Of a stretch of DNA of 64,000 nt, positions 23,115 to 34,989 are shown piece after piece (position 1 is the stretch's first letter; every line of letters starts with the position of its first letter). The stretch covers positions 6,944,001 through 7,008,000 of the forward strand of contig OV277864.1 in NCBI GenBank assembly GCA_922989275.2, written 5' to 3'. A program made the position numbers and the translations under genes. Below the pieces are notes generated by a model. That model worked only from the letters and a program-made list of their open reading frames with translations. It was not told the origin of the DNA and made no database searches. The stretch is from Gari tellinella (Eukaryota > Mollusca > Bivalvia > Cardiida > Psammobiidae).

Positions 23115-24354
23115 AAAAACTGCAAGGCTATATAAAATATTTGTAATGGTAATTGTTCATGAGGGTATAAACTGAAATTATTTTCTTCAGCAGAGGAATA
23201 AATTTAATCCGCTATAAGGTGCTTCAATAGGGGAAAGGGTTAAGGAATACAGTGAGAATACATATACGCTATTCTTTCCACATAGATGCGTTTACATTAA
23301 AACCATTATATCTATTGCAAACAGTTTGGAGCCAGGTAAGACAACTGGACTCATGGCGTCCGATCGGGTTCCAAACTGTTTGACACTCAGATTTAAAAAA
23401 GTAGTCAGCATTTTCATCAAGTTGTCAGTTTCTACATCCCAATGCCATGCGTTTGTGTTTCGTTTAAACGGAAAAGAATGATGTCCTATCCACTGTATGA
23501 TAAATGTAAAGACAAAAGAGTTCGCCTTATCTCTTAAAAGTCAGCACTCTATGAAAATGTCATCTATAACAACTCTCGGGTGTTAATCTATCTGCATGTC
23601 TGTCTCAAGAACAGAGTGACAAAGAGTTTTTGTCTAGACATAAAGCTAATTTTTTCGGCTTCTAACATGGATCAAGATTGTTTGCAGCAAATTTATGATC
23701 TTATTAGAAGTTTAAAATGCAAACTCAACTATTATTTCAAAAATAATTCCACGAGTTCAAGGCCGTGTATCATCGTTTTGGTATTACTTGCAATGTCCCT
23801 GTATGGTTTATGATATGCTTCCCCAAGATACCTCCCTATCGCGCCGCTGTTCTACGACTTAATTAGAGTATGTTTTTGTTTATTTGAAAGACATTCTCTA
23901 GAACTAATAAATGCCGTTTACATGTAACTACAGCATCACTAATGTCTATTCTGAACAGTTCGAAACCATATCAAATACCGAGTAACTCGGCATTTGAACA
24001 GGATTAAAACTATTAACACTCAGATTGAAATTAATTATCATTATTATTATTATTTATATTAGATCTATCATTATATCAGATTTATTTTATCATTATTGTC
24101 AATTATTTTCATAAGAGCTCACGGCAACATTCTGAATGTTTATTGTTTTTCGAATGCTAAAAATGAGATTAATAGAGCACTGAAGGGTATGTTATAAAGG
24201 TCGCACACGAAAACTTTAAGTCTTCAAAGTTTTATCGTCTGCTTAAACCCATATTGCCGCCAAAAATATCGTCTGCATTTATAGTTTCGTCTACAATATT
24301 CTTAAAGTCAGCTTAAGGGCTGTTTTGGCTGGTTTGATATGTCGATACGATTGT

Positions 24355-24418
24355 CAAACAGTTTGGATCCTGATCAGATGTCGCGTACGCGGCATCTGAT
24401 CAGGATCTAAACTGTTTT
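24355..24418. repeat. caaacagt-type hairpin
   Basis: caaacagtttggatcctgat mirrored by atcaggatctaaactgtttt, centre gtcgcgtacgcggc. It is one of the recurrent hairpin modules discussed in the findings. Confidence 0.75.
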
Positions 24419-24792
24419 CAAAGTAACATTTCGGGACCATTTGCAGTGAAAAGGGTATATAGACACGCATTTGCCCATGGAACGCAGAGACCAGTGCCAC
24501 TAGTCAAAATGCATTTATGTCACATAAGGGCTTTAACATGTAACAAATTAGAGAAATAATCATCCGCACGCTGGGACGAATTTATGACTATAACGGCAGT
24601 ATGCCCCCCTCCCCCAACCAAAATAAAATGCCCCTGTGCCCCCAATCATAATTTTGCCAAAACATGTGTTAGTAAATGTTACCTAGATCTTTACATACAT
24701 TTATGCAAGTATTTTACCTGTTTTGAATGTGCGAAAGGCATTCAGCGCGTACACAAAATGGTCTAGCTATGCCCCCAAATTTCATATCCAAC

Positions 24793-25456
24793 AGGCCAGT
24801 TAATCCAAAATTGCCCATGTGCCCCCACCTTACTATTATATAACACACCAACCACCAATAATTTTGCCAATACTGGCTTAAAGCAAGGCGAAAATATCTT
24901 TGCTGTTGCAATTATGGCAATGTCGACACGTTTGACAGGTACAGGTGCGGCATACGACAGGCCAGTTAATCCAAAATTGACCATGTGCCCCCACCTTACT
25001 ATTATATAACACACCAACCACCAATAATTTTGCCAATACTGGCTTAAAGCAAGGCGAAAATATCTTTGCTGTTGCAATTATGGCAATGTCGACACGTTTG
25101 ACAGGTACAGGTGCGGCATACGACAGGCCAGTTAATCCAAAATTGACCATGTGCCCCCACCTTACTATTATATAACACACCAACCACCAATAATTTTGCC
25201 AATACTGGCTTAAAGCAAGGCGAAAATATCTTTGCTGTTGCAATTATGGCAATGTCGACACGTTTGACAGGTACAGGTGCGGCATACGACAGGCCAGTTA
25301 ATCCAAAATTGACCATGTGCCCCCACCTTACTATTATATAACACACCAACCACCAATAATTTTGCCAATACTGGCTTAAAGCAAGGCGAAAATATCTTTG
25401 CTGTTGCAATTATGGCAATGTCGACACGTTTGACAGGTACAGGTGCGGCATACGAT
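24793..25456. repeat. 166-bp x 4 tandem array containing a signal-exon fragment
   Basis: Four near-identical copies starting aggccagttaatccaaaatt at 24,793, 24,959, 25,125 and 25,291. Each copy fuses non-genic DNA (cccccaccttactattatat) to the last 46 nt of the signal exon plus its donor and about 20 nt of intron. The fourth copy runs into the intact intron of gene 3. The period is not a multiple of three, so no long frame passes through. Confidence 0.9.
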
Positions 25457-25471
25457 ATTGTTTATCAAATA

Positions 25472-25828
25472 CAGCGTTCCCTCTCTACAACGACACCCAA
25501 TGGGAGACAAAACATATGTGCGTTGATCGGATGGAGTCGTTATAGGGAGGGAAATTGTCTGATATTTGCAAACAGCTTGAATCCAGATCAGACGCTGCGA
25601 AACGCCGCGTCTGATCTGGATTCAAGCTATTTGTCACTCGCCATTAAGCGTTTTCTTTCAAAATGCCACTAATGCAACTTTTAGAAAAACAGATGTCGAG
25701 AATTTTAAGCAGACGTTACTGCAACAGTGAAATTGTTAGAGAAAATTGTCTTGTTTGGGGACGAGCGACAAGGGTCGTTGTAAGGAGGGAATCGTTGTTC
25801 GGAGGGCCGTTGTAGGGAGGGAGCGCTG
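25472..25828. mobile_element. 357-bp P1 MITE in intron of gene 3
   Basis: Same insertion as 5,024-5,380, TA-flanked, with identical length. It was therefore present before the alpha units duplicated. Confidence 0.85.
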
Positions 25829-25894
25829 TACAATGTACTAATGGTTAGCACTCTAAAAATTCAACTGGTGCCAGTAGGAAATTGTTTTAAACTA

Positions 25895-26069
25895 CAGTCG
25901 AAACTCGATACTACGAACTCGCTTAAATCAATCTTACCAGTATTTCGTAAATTAAATTTTGATAATTCGATCTCATTTAAGTCGCACATACCCGTATTTA
26001 TATATGGGTATATATGGGAAATATGGGTATGTTCGAACATACGCGAGTTGTAGAATCGAGATTTTACTG
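25895..26069. mobile_element. P3 MITE in intron of gene 3
   Basis: Copy of 5,447-5,621 with the same ends (cagtcgaaactcg ... gagattttactg). Confidence 0.75.
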
Positions 26070-26329
26070 TAGTTTGAAAACGAACAAATCTCTCCTGATA
26101 ACTAATGATAGGAGTTAATGACCCAATCGACACGTTGTACAATATAAGTACATGTATAAATACTATTGTTTTACATTTTATAATACACATATATGGATGA
26201 TAGTGAGCCTTTGGAGCCCGCTAGAGATATGGCAGCCACTGAGGACTATGGGTTGAAGGCAAAAGAGAGAAGGAGAGCTCAGCTGCAGGATAGTGAAGAC
26301 GATGGGAGATATTTGGTTGGGAGAGATTG

Positions 26330-26840
26330 GGATGGGCATTCGGGATATGGGGGTGGGCATAGGGGTGGTGGAATTGATTATAGGAATAGAGGTGTCGAGA
26401 AGAGAGATGATGGATATGGGGGAGATGGGGATAGGGGACATGGGGGTGGGCATGGGGGTGGTGGAATTGATTATAGGAATAGAGGTGTCGAGAAGAGAGA
26501 TGATGGAGATGGGGGAGATGGTGATAGGGGACAAGGGGGTGGTGGAATTGATTATAGGAATAGAGGTGTCGAGAAGAGAGATGATGGAGATGGGGGAGAT
26601 GGTGATAGGGGACATGGGGGTGGGCATGGGGGTGGTGGAATTGTATATAGGAATGGAGGTGTCGAGAAGAGAGATGATGGAGATGTGGAAGATGGGGTTT
26701 TGGGATATGGGGGTGGAGGTGGGCATGGGGGCGGTGGAATTGTATATAGGAATGGAGGTGTTGAGAAAAGAGATGCAGGAGATGGGGGAGATGGGGGTTG
26801 GGGACATGGGGGTGGTGGAATTGTATATAGGAATATCGAT
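26330..26840 (+). repeat. Coding minisatellite in exon 2 of gene 3
   Basis: Six purine-rich units of about 81-99 bp. One unit (at about 26,530) lacks the catgggggtgggcatgg half. There are more units than in gene 1 (about four), showing unit gain or loss since the duplication. Confidence 0.85.
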
Positions 26841-27149
26841 TTGAAGTAGAACGAGATGCAAAGGTATCAGCACACGGGTTGAGGAGTGTTAGTGAACCTA
26901 GAAATGTTCCCAGGATTCCTGGGTGGTTGTGAAAGGATAATTGTATATAAGTGCAACTTCCAATATAGCCTGACGATACATCTCTATCCGAAACAACATA
27001 CTTTTGTTTACATCTACGATTAACATCAGGTTAAATAAGGTACACAAGTCGACGTCGTTTGTTAAAAGTGTGATTTTCGTCGTGTATTAATTGTAATTTC
27101 AATATGAATGAATATAAGCAGACATGTTTTGAAACCTTTCTTCTATGTA

Positions 27150-27508
27150 CAGTGTCCCATCCGAAGACTCTCCGAACAACATTTGCCTCCTCAGAACGAC
27201 GCTTGCAGCTGTTCCCCAAACAAAACAATTATGTCCAATGTTTTCACGTCTGCAATATCGTCAGCTTAAACTTGTTGTTTGCTGTTTTTCTCAAAGTCAT
27301 AAGTTGGGCATTTCGTCAAAACAAACATAATGAAGAGTGACAAACAGCTTAAATCTAGATCGGACGCTGTGTTACGCGGCGTCTAATCTGGGTTCAAGCT
27401 GTTTGCAGCTGTAAGCCAAATTTTCCCTACATATAACAACTCCCTCCTACAACACAGGCAATCTTTGTCTCTCCTTGTGTTGTTGTTGCAGAGAGAGAGA
27501 GAGCACTG
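27150..27508. mobile_element. P1-family MITE downstream of gene 3
   Basis: ta|cagtgtcccatccgaagac ... gagagcactg|ta. The (ga)n run is shorter than in unit 1. Confidence 0.75.
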
Positions 27509-28000
27509 TATTATGTTTAAGATTATTGTTTACCATTTTATTATGACAGTTGCTAACAATTTGAAGCCAAATTGGAAGCCAAAGAACTTCAAATAATTGA
27601 CTTTGGCATAAAATTACAAACCACAATATTTTCAACAAACGGTATTTAGCAATGCTTGGATAGGAATTTAAGGCACTGCGACACAATATTGGCCATATAC
27701 ATGTAGCACCGATGTGTGTATGCATATTATGAATGCATGAGTAAGAATGTGACGCATTGCGGCGGTTTACCATTCTGCACTGGTAGCAGTGCGAGAAATA
27801 TATTCCCCTCCTACTGGGGCCATTTAGCACTGTTAGAGTGACAATGATCAATATAAATGGTATACAGAAGTCGCAATATAACATAACATAATTGTTTTTC
27901 TTTTAAATGAAGCTTATTACCAGTGTGGAGAAGAAGTTATTCGTTCCCGTTTTAACCATTTACCTCATAGACTGTTTCTAGTTTTGAAGACAGGTGACCA

Positions 28001-28074
28001 CTTAAAGCAGGTTGAAAGTAAAGCAGAATGTGCCTTAAGGCACATTCTGCTTTTCTTTCAGCCTGCTTTAAGCT
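28001..28074. repeat. Hairpin 'cttaaagcaggttgaaag', unit 3 copy
   Basis: cttaaagcaggttgaaagta ... cagcctgctttaag around tgtgccttaaggcaca. Confidence 0.75.
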
Positions 28075-29037
28075 AAAATCTGCTAGTTTATATAAAATAT
28101 TTGTAATGGTAATTGTCCATAAGGGTATAAACTGGAACTATTTTCTTCAGCGGAGGAATAAATTAAATACGCTAAAAGTCGCTTCTATGGGGGAAAGGGT
28201 TAACGCAAACGGAACGCATATCTATTGCAATAAAACGTAGAAACTGACAACTGTTGACAGTTTTGACTCTTTATGTTAATCTAATTGGCAAACAGTTTGG
28301 AGCCTGATCAGACGCCGGGTGACTTGTTTGCAATGGAAATAATGGTTAAAGCGTAAACGCGTTTATTGGGAAATAATAAAGTCTTCTCCACTGTAAGTAC
28401 TCTTTTTTTAGTTGAACTCGCAACGATTACAATATGACAGCAGTAGTGTCCAAGTTTCGTTGAAGTTATCGTCATTTCTGTTTTATAAACATGTATTCCC
28501 TGAAAGCATACTTCTCGGTTCCAAATATTCGCTATGATTCATTACCAAATAATCAACAAAGAAGCATACAGAGATATGACACAGACGGTTGCATAATGCA
28601 GGGCAAGACTAATGTACAAAGCTCCAGAATTAGCTGTCTGCATTTATGTTGTCCTGTATTTACCAACAACATTATATGTATACAACTTTTCAACTTTCTT
28701 TGCTTGACCTTGATATAGCCCTTGTCCAGCAATTTATTAAACCGAACGTTTTGCTCGAGTGTTCGGCTTTCCAAAGGTATTCTCTGTGACACTTTCAAAC
28801 GAGACAAAATTTCACTTATGCACTATATCTAAAGTAGCAAGCTTACACGGATTAATTTTCCGTCTTAGCGTCACTAGGGTAAAATGATGAAGTTAGGATC
28901 AAGTTCAGGAACATAGTAATTTGGTGTCTGATCTGGATCATAACTGTTTTATTCAATCATATATTGGCAATCCAAATAGACAGATTTGATATACTATATT
29001 AGGCACACAATTATGCTAAGCAATGCTCACTACAAAA

Positions 29038-29074
29038 GACCATCGAATGGAGTATCATGTGCAAAACACGGGAG
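29038..29074 (+). promoter_or_regulatory. Candidate 5'-UTR exon with splice donor (gene 4)
   Basis: atcatgtgcaaaacacgggag|gtaagc, identical in its core to 8,546. It lies 2.7 kb upstream of the gene 4 signal exon. Confidence 0.35.
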
Positions 29075-29434
29075 GTAAGCTTTCAATTCCAAGCTTATTT
29101 TCAGTTTTGAATAACATCCCTTCTGCGCATCGTTGTTATTTCCCCAACTACAAACAGAACACCTACAATCGAATAGACAACATTCGAATGCTAATTCTAA
29201 ATAGGCATTTTATCAGACTAACAGAGTTTGCCACCGAGGTTTCAGTTATGTTAAATCCTCCAACACTGTACGCACCGTTCTAGATTGTAAAGTTTGCTTT
29301 GAATTTTGTTTCTGAACTGTTCGTTTCACAATGAAGTATCTAAGCTTCTTTTTAGTTTTGTGGCATTTGTCGTCAGACAACGCCACAGTGTAAATGGCAA
29401 TACAATGTCTGAACCATGTTAGGACGGACATGTC

Positions 29435-29627
29435 CAGGGCTCCAGATAAGAGGTAGTTTTTTCAACAAATCCCACATTTTCTCACTATTTTTAGTACCAA
29501 ATCCTATGATGTTACTACTCATTAGAATCGTCTCGAAGAGACGATTCTAATGAGTAGTGACACCATAGGGTTTAATTCAGAAATAAAGATTTTAGATTTT
29601 GAAAAACTACCCTTATCTGGTGCTCTG
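29435..29627. mobile_element. 193-bp hAT-like MITE private to unit 3
   Basis: cagggctccagataagaggt ... ttatctggtgctctg. It is flanked by acatgtc on both sides (29,428-29,434 and 29,628-29,634); an 8-bp reading gacatgtc is possible if the last g is shared. Units 1 (about 9,160) and 4 (about 36,920) lack it. The centre palindrome is gattctaatgagtagtgac and its inverse. Same family and length as 788-980. Confidence 0.85.
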
Positions 29628-31084
29628 ACATGTCTTTTTAACAGTCAGGCATGTATATTTATAATCTCTGATAACAACAATACTTCTTTAGACACTTTCG
29701 TTGCTGTAAAATAACCTATGTGGAAATAAGCGTCTGCTTTAATGTTTCAAACTTAGATTCTGATGATACATACAGTCGAATACATATTTAACAATAGTAT
29801 CATAAATTAGTTACCACTTTCGCTGTAATCACTAGGGCTTTCATATGAAACTTTAGCCTTAAAAATGCGAGAATAAAGTTTATATCAGTCGGTAATTTCG
29901 CCAGACAGTTACGGCCAAACAAAATATCATACCAGTAGCGTATTCAGCAGAGAAATCGATGGCCATCGATTGCGAGTTGGCTACCGGTCTGAAATACAGT
30001 GGTAAAAACGTCATTCTTTCGTTCTAACGCAAACGCATCGCAATGAAATATAGAAAATGACAACATTTTGACAATTCAGACTACCAATTTTAATCAGAGT
30101 GGCAAACAGTTTGACGTCTGATCTGGATTCAAACTGTTTGGAATGAAAATAATAGTTTTAAGCGTAACAGGAGTTATTGGGAAGGAAAACAGTATCTCGA
30201 TTGTACTCTACACGCTGCACACGGGAAACAAACTGCTAACCTAAACAGCAAACAATGGGAATTGAACACGCTACTGAGATCAAAGAAAATATTATTTACG
30301 TGACAAACTAGACATGGTTTCATTTATTTAATATCAGTTATGTCGCCTGTATAAACTAGCATGTGCTAAAGCCTCTGGTTTTCTTACCAGTGCACACATC
30401 TGATCTGAGAATAACCAGGCTTCAGTTTATTTGTTTTGTTGTTGTTGTTTTTTTTTTTTAAATCAGATTGAAATGAATCGTCAACATGGTCATACTAACG
30501 TCGCATTGTTTTGCTTTTGCCTATCGTTTCTTCAGAAGAGAAAGATAAAGTATTACTAGATCTACTTTACTTTATTTTCTGACGTGAGGTTTATTATATA
30601 TAAGTTTATGATAATATCAGAGCTATATTCGATATAGATATTATTCTTCTACATGCTAACGGTGAATTTGTGAAACTGCCTCAACATAGTTTTATCCAGA
30701 TAAGACGCCATGTAAATCGACATCTTTTACAACATTTTCATAAGAACTCACGGAAACTTTCTGAATTTTTATTGTTTTTCGAATGCTAAAAATGAGAATA
30801 ATAGAGCAATGTAGGGTATGTTACAAAAGGTCGCACAACAAAACATTGAGTACTAATTAATATGCTACTAATTAACAGTACATGACAATGATGCTTTTAC
30901 AAAGAGGCCATTCAAAGCACGAATGAATAATATTTAGTATATTGTCAAGTTGTAATAGGATAGTAAGCTATTGTAGGATTATTCTAATATGTAGTCAGTA
31001 TAAATGAAACCTTTGTCTGACTGCTGACATGTCAAAACATGTATATTGTTTAATTAGATATCACTTTTACGTAAATATAACATA

Positions 31085-31289
31085 CAGTTATACCTCTCCA
31101 TTACGACCAATAAAAAGAAGGCTAATTGATTGTATATAAGACAGGTAAAAGCTTAAAGCAAGGGGACAGAAAAACATAAAACTCCTAAAGGAGCTTTTTG
31201 TTTTACTGTCATCTTACTTTGAGATGTCCCCTGCCTTAAACACCTTATAATCCAAGCGATTTAGTTCTCGTGATAGAGATATGTTACTG
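31085..31289. mobile_element. 205-bp P2 MITE upstream of gene 4
   Basis: Copy of 12,597-12,801 with the same TA flanks. Confidence 0.75.
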
Positions 31290-31376
31290 TATTTAGCTAA
31301 AATGTTTTGCGTGTTCAGTTACCACTGTTTGCTGTTAAGGTTAGCAGTTTGTGTCCCGTGTTCAGCGTGCAGAGAA

Positions 31377-31582
31377 CAGTAGAGAAAACGTTTTATTTCC
31401 AAATAATCGTGTTTATGCTTAAACTATAAGTTTCACTGCAAACAGTTTGGAGTCTCATCAGGCTCCAAACTGTTCGTCACTAAGATTAAAACTGGTAGTC
31501 TGAATTGTCAAAATGTTGTCATTTTCTATATTTCATTGCAATGCGTTTGCATCTAAACAGAAGTATGACATTTTCTCCACTG
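31377..31582. mobile_element. 206-bp P6 MITE upstream of gene 4
   Basis: cagtagagaaaacgttttat ... cattttctccactg|ta, with a gcaaacagtttggagtc hairpin. Copy of 12,889-13,094, with a better preserved right end. Confidence 0.75.
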
Positions 31583-32376
31583 TAATCCAGAGCGGGTAGC
31601 GAACTCACAAACGATGGCCATCGACGGTCATCGATTTCTTTACTGAACTCACTACTGAGTAATGTGTAGGCCAACAACAGCTGCATATGATATAAATAAC
31701 CCTCTGTCTGTAGTTCAACAACACTTTGATAAAACCACATATGCGAAACTAGACATTTTGAGTGGAAAATTTTCAGCAACGTTATGACGTCTATGAGTTT
31801 TAGAATCATTTTGTTTTGGAATATCTTTGCTGTTGCAATTATAGCAGGGTCGACACGTTTGACAGGTACAGTTGCGGTATACGATATTGTTTATCAAATA
31901 CAATGTACTAATGGTTAGCACTCGAAGAATTCAACTGGTGCCAGTAGGAAATTGTTTGGATATTTCATCTGTTTAATTTCGATAATTCGTTCTCGCTTAA
32001 GTCGAACATACCAGTATTTCAAAGTTTAAACGTGGTCAAGCCACGTTTAAACTTTGAAATATTGGTATATTCGAACTAACGCGAGGTCGAACTAATCTCT
32101 CCTGATATTAATGGGACTTATAAATACACGAAATAAAAAATCAGTGTAAATAGCCTCACTTTTGTCTAAACTAACACCTATATTTAAGTCTGCATATTTA
32201 TCTTCTGTTGAACGGTCGCTGAACCATTTCACGGTCAGGGGTCACTAAAGACGATTTTGTGGAGCGCGTGATTTGTTCAGAATTCAAAATGAACGATCGA
32301 CACTTTCGGTAAAACTGCGTTTGATCTCACATTGAATGAATAGAGTCGGAAGAAGTTTTCAAGCAAAATATACATA

Positions 32377-32726
32377 CAGTGTTCCCTCTCTACAACGACC
32401 CTCCTTACAACGACTCCCTCCATACAAAGACCCTTGCTGCTGCTCCCCAAACAATACAATTATATGTCTAACACTTTCAATTCTGCAATATCGTCTCCTT
32501 AAAACTGTCGTCTGCTGTTTTTCTGAAAATGACATAATGGACATTATGACAGAAAAAGCTTAATAACGAATGGCAAACAGCTTGAATCGAGATCAGACGC
32601 CGCGTCTTATCTTGATTTAAGCTGTTTGCAAATGTAAGCCAATTTCCTTCTCTATAACGACTCCCTCCGAACAACGCACTCATTTTTTTGTCTAACATTG
32701 GGTGTCGTTGTAGAGAGGGAACGCTG
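32377..32726. mobile_element. P1-family MITE in intron of gene 4
   Basis: Both TIRs are complete: cagtgttccctctctacaac and gttgtagagagggaacgctg, TA-flanked. It is a good reference copy of the family. Confidence 0.8.
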
Positions 32727-33903
32727 TATAATGTCGATGAACAGGTTTAATCAGATTAGAAGATTGGGCTATGAAAGAAAGTCTCAAATAATATGGTCGT
32801 CATCCTCTGAAGACGGAGCATGGCTGCCTATATGGCGAGGTAATTGAAAACAGCTATGCACGTAATCCGCCAGCTTGGCAGACAATAATGTCTGTACCAA
32901 GCTGTCCTGTGAGTGTTAAGCACAGGTACGCCAACATCAACACCAACAACAACAACAACAACATAAGGTCGTTGAATTTGCTACTTATAAACGTATTTTG
33001 CCAGTTATTTCAAATTCATGCAATTACAAATTAAAACATTAACCAATAATGACTAGTGTACGTATCGTTCATAAATCGGACAGTAGTGAATAGTACCCAT
33101 GTCATATACAAACAAATTGCAAACCCTGTCCCTCACTATTTAAAAAATGGACCAGGCGTAACTGGACATTGGAATTATTCATTTAAAACTCTAGGAGTAA
33201 ATGAGGTAATTGTTATCAGAAAATAATTGACCAGAAGAAAAGTTATTCGTGTTTGTTAAATGTAAAGAAAAAACTGGCTAGCCGTAGTTATTATATACAC
33301 CGTCGGCGTTAATGTCATTTTTGTACAAACAGTTGGTGCCGGTATATACAAATGTACCGTTAGCCTCATCTGTATGTCAATGGGATTTTCAATTAGGGTC
33401 ATACAACGTCGTATGCACGTGCGCCCCAACTAGTATCAGATGGCACACTGACGTTCGACAATTGCCTTGGAATTGTATACAATATGTGATATTGATTGCG
33501 TGATCAAATTTAGGTAAACTGTGGACGAATAAAATGTTTACATGTTTGTTAAATCATGCCGCGGTACGTCCATGTTCTTAATTTAATGACTTTTTTATGC
33601 CCTGTACGAGCGAAATTAATGACATCTAATGAAAAGGTTTATTTTAATCAAAACACGACTGATTTCAAATATCATATGTGCAACAATTAACTCGTGTCAT
33701 GCTAAGCACGTCTTGCCTGACATTTGCAAACAATTGAATCTAGATTAGACGCTGCGTAACTCGTATACAACCTTTTTCTGTTTCAAAAAAATGAAACCTA
33801 ATGTGTAGAACTTTAGCATACGATATATATTTTAAGCATAAAACTATTCAGCATAATAAGAGTTAATGATTCAATCGACACACTGTACAATATAAATACT
33901 AAA

Positions 33904-34107
33904 CAGTAAAACCTCTTTATTACGACCACTAAATTTTTACAAATATTAGTCGTTTAAGACAGGTGACTGCTTAAAACAATGTGAAAGTGAAACAGAAAGC
34001 TCCTATAGGAGCTTTTGGTTTCACTTTCACATTGCTTTAAGCTGTCACCTGTCTTTTATACAGACAATTAGCCTTATTTTAGTTGTCGTAATAGAGAGGT
34101 TCTACTG
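33904..34107. mobile_element. 204-bp P2 MITE, 24 bp before exon 2 of gene 4
   Basis: cagtaaaacctctttattac ... gtaatagagaggttctactg|ta. Same insertion as 15,451-15,654. Confidence 0.8.
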
Positions 34108-34634
34108 TATTTTATATTCTATTCTACACAGATATTGATGATAGTGAGCATTTGGAGCCCGTTAGAGGGCTGGCAGCCACTGTGGACTATGAGTTGAAGG
34201 GGAAAGAGAGCAGGAGAGCTCAGCTGCAGGGTAGTGGTGTCGAGGATAGAGATACTGGAGATGGGGGAGATTAGGATGGGGGATATCGGGGTGGTTTGAT
34301 TGTATATTGGAACGGAGGTGTCGAGAAAGGATATGCTGGAGATGAGGGAGCTGGGGATGTGGGATATGGAGGTGGGCCTGGGGATGGGTATGGGTATGGG
34401 GTGTCGACATGTAGTTGGTGGAGATGCCGGAGCGATGAGGGAGCTGGGGATGTGGGATATGGGGGTGGTCCTGGGGGTGGGTGGACATAGGGTAGGTGCA
34501 ATTGTATATAGGAATGGAGGTGTCGAGAAAAAATATGGTGGAGATGAGGGAGCTGGGGATTTTCATTCATCGTGTATTAATTGTTATTTCAATATGAATC
34601 AATATAAGCAGCTACGTTTTGAAATCTTTTTCTA

Positions 34635-34989
34635 CAGTGTCCCCTCCGAAGACTGTCTGAACAACGATTGCCTCCTCAAAACGAGGCTTACAGCTGTTCC
34701 CCAAACACATCAGCTATGTCCAATGTTTTCACGTCTGCGATATCGTCTGCTTAAAATTGTTGTTTGCTGTTTTTGTCAAAGTCATAAATTGGGCATTTAT
34801 TTGTCAGAAAACGTAATGACGAATTACTAACAGCTTGAATCTAGATCGGACGCAGCGTTACGCGGCGTCTAATCTGGGTTCAAGCGGTTTGCAGCTGTGA
34901 GCCAAATATTCCCTACATATAACAACTCCATCGAAACAACACACGCAATCTTTGTCTCTCATTGTGTTGTTTTTGTAGAGAGAGCACTG
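34635..34989. mobile_element. P1-family MITE downstream of gene 4
   Basis: ta|cagtgtcccctccgaagac ... gagagagcactg|ta. Closest to the gene 2 copy (16,094). Confidence 0.75.

Larger units (their letters stand above)
13200..24790 (+). repeat. Segmental unit 2 (beta type)
   Basis: The part up to about 16,640 matches unit 4 (31,740-35,183). The part after that matches unit 5 downstream (42,110-about 45,000), interrupted here by the pearl-like element at 16,930-18,865. From about 19,020 to 24,790 there is no supportable gene. It holds diverged unit sequence, tRNA-like fragments, palindromes and MITE remnants. Confidence 0.75.
25391..26849 (+). pseudogene. Gene 3: alpha-type repeat precursor, lost start and acceptor
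   Basis: Exon 1 survives only as 25391-25436 (last 46 nt of the usual 82). The ATG and the first half of the signal peptide are replaced by the 166-bp array. Exon 2 (26191-26849) is the most repeat-rich member. Its frame is fully open and encodes a pro-region (LEPARDMAATEDYGLK), a basic site KERRR before AQLQD, five VEKR-containing units of 27-33 residues and the end GGGGIVYRNIDLK. The 3' acceptor is acacat where gene 1 has acacag, so normal splicing to this exon should fail. An internal ATG at 26,193 could still open the frame, but without a signal peptide. I infer a recent pseudogene: the repeat frame has not decayed although both ends of the intron are compromised. Confidence 0.75.
25390..31740 (+). 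repeat. Segmental unit 3 (alpha type)
   Basis: Close copy of unit 1, including the MITEs in intron 1 and downstream, the hairpin at 28,001-28,074 and the P2 MITE at 31,085. It lacks the three unit 1 insertions and carries its own 193-bp MITE at 29,435. Between 27,510 and 31,740 I see no other gene. Confidence 0.85.
31784..34490 (+). pseudogene. Gene 4: beta-type precursor with nonsense codon
   Basis: Coding exons 31784-31865 (signal peptide FRIILFWNIFAVAIIAG, donor acag|gtacag, acceptor 7 nt before the ATG) and 34132-34490. Exon 2 begins with isoleucine in place of the usual Met (ATT), which does not matter because the exon is entered by splicing. Pro-region HLEPVRGLAATVDYELK and KESRR-AQLQ are as in gene 2. 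At 34,272-34,274 the TGG of gene 2 is TAG, stopping the product at 74 residues. Beyond it the frame stays open to the same TAG as gene 2 (34,488-34,490), including VSTCSWWRC, so the stop is recent. A short secreted product ending after the GDGGD stretch could still be made. It reads as a single-mutation pseudogene or truncated allele. Confidence 0.72.

Noticed and set aside
24714..25409. Minus-strand repeated frames (about 121 residues) in the 166-bp array
   Set aside because: They exist only because the array is repeated. They are antisense to the signal-exon fragment and have no homologue in the other units.
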